DNA of 64,000 bases, from assembly GCA_024752435.1 (NCBI GenBank), contig CP103024.1:496001-560000 (forward strand), given 5' to 3'. How positions within the stretch are numbered: position 1 is the first letter of the stretch; each line of letters starts with the position of its first letter. This DNA is from Allantophomopsis cytisporea (lineage: Eukaryota; Ascomycota; Leotiomycetes; Phacidiales; Phacidiaceae). Positions 62,048 to 64,000 of this stretch are shown here, piece by piece. Under the pieces are notes generated by a model. It did not search any database. It was not told the DNA's origin and saw nothing but the letters and a program-made list of their open reading frames with translations. Position numbers and translations under genes: made by a program.

Positions 62048-62971
62048 ATGTGCATATATGTAACATGTACACTAATAAGTCGTAAAATGCGTCTTAAACC
62101 AACCTGGTTAATTCACTTTGTCTGCGGACATATGTGTATTTAGCAAGACGAACAACCTCTCTGATGACAATTTGAGGGCCAATCAAGGATAGCAAGCATC
62201 CATCAGATACGAAAATCGCAGAAGCATTGTTTTTCTTCTCCAAAAGAGAGTACGAATCTCACCAATCATACTCTTATACTTCTGATCAATCGCCGTACCA
62301 GAAAGTCTCCGAAGAGATTTCACTGTAAGCTCTCGACCTTTCGCGCTTTGCGCTCAGTGAAGGTTCTCCCCAACGCGAACGTTCTACCATGCCATTGGAA
62401 TTAACGTTTGGAACTTGTTGGCTCGATGCTGTTTATTTGGATTCATGTTATTGTGTCGGTGATGTGAAGATGTGATGAGCGGATTGTGAACATTGACTTC
62501 ATCTCCTGCTATAGTGGAATTTAAAGTAATTGTATTTGCCAAGTCTGACTTCACTTCTCTATCAGACTTCCACTACTCACACCACACATTTGTGACAGAA
62601 AGAGAGTGAGAAAATCATATAAGGGTTGATCACAGAGATAGTAAATGAGTAGCAGTGTCTTCATCATATTCTATTTCTCATCACATCATCAACATTCTCA
62701 GCTGCGAGAGAAAAAGAGATATATATTGGTTCCTATTCTCTCTGCCTCGACTTAACAATCAATCTAAAGGACCGACTACTCAGTAGTTACATCGAAATGT
62801 GTCAGTTGTATTGAAACAAGTACACACAAAGTATTAGTCTCCGCGGTCAAGACAACCATGACTAATGGTGGTAAGATCTTTAACATTGGCACCATTATCA
62901 CATACTACTTAGTTAGTTTGAAATCCTCATCTGGTATAACGAGAACACCAAGCAATATATAGGCTTTTGCT
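62048..62971. other. Intergenic about 0.9 kb, may hide a first exon of the next gene
   Basis: 3' UTR of the NDUFAF7-like gene, then the promoter of the right-edge gene. A signal-peptide exon for that gene was looked for between 62750 and 62950 and not found in a joinable frame. Confidence 0.5.
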
Positions 62972-64000
62972 ATGCCTGCCACATCATCCTCATCCAGCAG
63001 ATCCTTCTTTTTTCCGACATGCTCAAACTCGGGGGATATCTGCGTGCGACCTGATACTTCGATTTCATCCTTAAGTACCGACAGACCTGTGACAACGACG
63101 AGCACATCACGGTCGAGTTCGCGGTCTTCACACTTGGTTACAGATGTGACATCAGAGCAGCCATCCGTCGAGTCGGTGACTTCGTCTGATACGAGTCAAT
63201 TTACATCCATGAATTCTCTGACATATTTCTCTACTCGGAAGACTTCCTCGGTTTCAACTGAGCCGACTGGAACCCCTGAGATAAGTAGTCAAGCTGTATC
63301 TCACGGTACGATGACTTCGCAGCATAGTGCCGCACCTACATCAATATTGCTGCCAGTGTCGTCTGTCGATTCTGACATATCGATCATGTTTTCTACTGTC
63401 ATCACTACCTCCACACAATATTCAGATGCTAACATGGCGTTATCTGTTCAAGTCTCGACAACCTCGTCAAAGAAAGAAAGCTCCATCACATCAGCAACGA
63501 AGAGGTTCACAGATACTTCTCCATTTTTCACCCGGCATAGCTCGCATAAACCCACCTCTCACACAGTGAATTCTTCGACACGTAAATCCCGCCATTTATC
63601 AATCACGTCTACTTCGGCGGCGGCCACTCCTAGTTACAATGTTACACTTAGCTCAAGCTCAACGAACAAGAGCTCCGTAGTATCCAAGGCTGTTCCAATA
63701 AGTCTTTCACTTGCATTTGTCACAGGAGTTTTGCTTGCTCTTGCCTTTTGGGGCATTAGAAAGCGCAAGTCCAAGAGAAGCGAAAGGAGGCGTGGTGAAC
63801 GATCACCTCCATCGAGCTACTCCCTCAGGAAAGATTCGCAACCGCTGCCTCTTCCACCACCGCGTCCGTCGCCACCAAACTCTCCACTGAAGCTCAGACC
63901 TAACAGTGGTTTTAATAGCTATTCCGCGGTCGAGTACGCTGCTGCTGGAAATGATGCTCATACTGGTAACAAATTAGGAGTGGATCTAGTTCCACTGCAG
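62972..64000 (+). CDS. Ser/Thr-rich single-pass membrane protein, cut by window edge, start uncertain
   Basis: One frame is open from 62963 to the window end without a stop (343 codons from the ATG at 62972). It reads as a Ser/Thr-rich, probably O-glycosylated outer domain of about 240 residues, one membrane helix (VPISLSLAFVTGVLLALAFW near 63690-63750), a basic stop-transfer stretch (RKRKSKRSERRR) and a Pro/Ser-rich cytosolic tail (LPLPPPRPSPPNSP). This layout is that of fungal Mid2/Wsc-type surface sensors and mucin-like proteins, but no Wsc or other Cys-rich head is visible. No signal peptide follows the ATG at 62972 (MPATSSSSS), so the true start may be in an upstream exon; an acceptor-like ATATAG ends at 62962. 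Confidence 0.55.
   Translation, partial: MPATSSSSSRSFFFPTCSNSGDICVRPDTSISSLSTDRPVTTTSTSRSSSRSSHLVTDVTSEQPSVESVTSSDTSQFTSMNSLTYFSTRKTSSVSTEPTGTPEISSQAVSHGTMTSQHSAAPTSILLPVSSVDSDISIMFSTVITTSTQYSDANMALSVQVSTTSSKKESSITSATKRFTDTSPFFTRHSSHKPTSHTVNSSTRKSRHLSITSTSAAATPSYNVTLSSSSTNKSSVVSKAVPISLSLAFVTGVLLALAFWGIRKRKSKRSERRRGERSPPSSYSLRKDSQPLPLPPPRPSPPNSPLKLRPNSGFNSYSAVEYAAAGNDAHTGNKLGVDLVPLQ

Overview
The window is nuclear DNA of a filamentous ascomycete (Pezizomycotina; Leotiomycetes is my guess, not proven). The genes carry short 50-75 nt introns with GTAAGT/GTATGT-type donors and CTAAC/CTGAC branch sites. The gene set (FlbC-type developmental factor, 2EXR protein, HET-like and CorA-like proteins, DOMON-cytochrome b561) is typical of moulds. 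Exon joins below were worked out by hand from splice signals and reading frame; spans cover introns, and exon coordinates are in the evidence text.

Layout. 1-5.9 kb: a phosphoketolase gene (cut by the left edge) and an acetate kinase gene, head to head across a 1.9 kb shared upstream region; together they would turn pentose phosphates into acetate plus ATP through acetyl phosphate. 6-7.8 kb: a coding-like broken ORF and a 2EXR-domain gene whose last part appears frameshifted. 7.8-19.9 kb: about 12 kb without a convincing gene, rich in simple repeats and ending in a G-poor leader in front of an FlbC-like C2H2 regulator (19.9-20.8 kb). 24.4-28.8 kb: two divergent splicing-factor genes, Clf1/Syf3 and Prp31, 341 bp apart. 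30.5-36.1 kb: two tandem minus-strand genes for membrane proteins of accessory type, one HET-like and one CorA-like. 37-43 kb: the tRNA exportin Los1 and eIF3 subunit L, divergent. 44.7-46.6 kb: a universal-stress-protein-domain protein. 49.1-50.5 kb: a secreted-start, membrane-anchored haem protein (DOMON plus cytochrome b561). 54.3-55.8 kb: a seven-exon RNA-binding protein with a 10-nt exon. 57.5-58.4 kb: a DUF7137-like secretory protein. 58.8-62.0 kb: a CDK11-like kinase and a mitochondrial NDUFAF7-like methyltransferase, divergent with 181 bp between start codons. 63-64 kb: a Ser/Thr-rich single-pass membrane protein cut by the right edge.

Most of the window is housekeeping (RNA splicing, tRNA export, translation initiation, complex I assembly). 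The parts most worth a second look are the phosphoketolase/acetate kinase module, the 12 kb region upstream of the FlbC-like gene, the HET-like/CorA-like pair, and several unusual gene structures (GC-AG intron, 10-nt exon, 12-nt first coding exon, candidate frameshift). I saw no CRISPR array, no intact transposon, no confident tRNA or rRNA gene and no clearly novel system.
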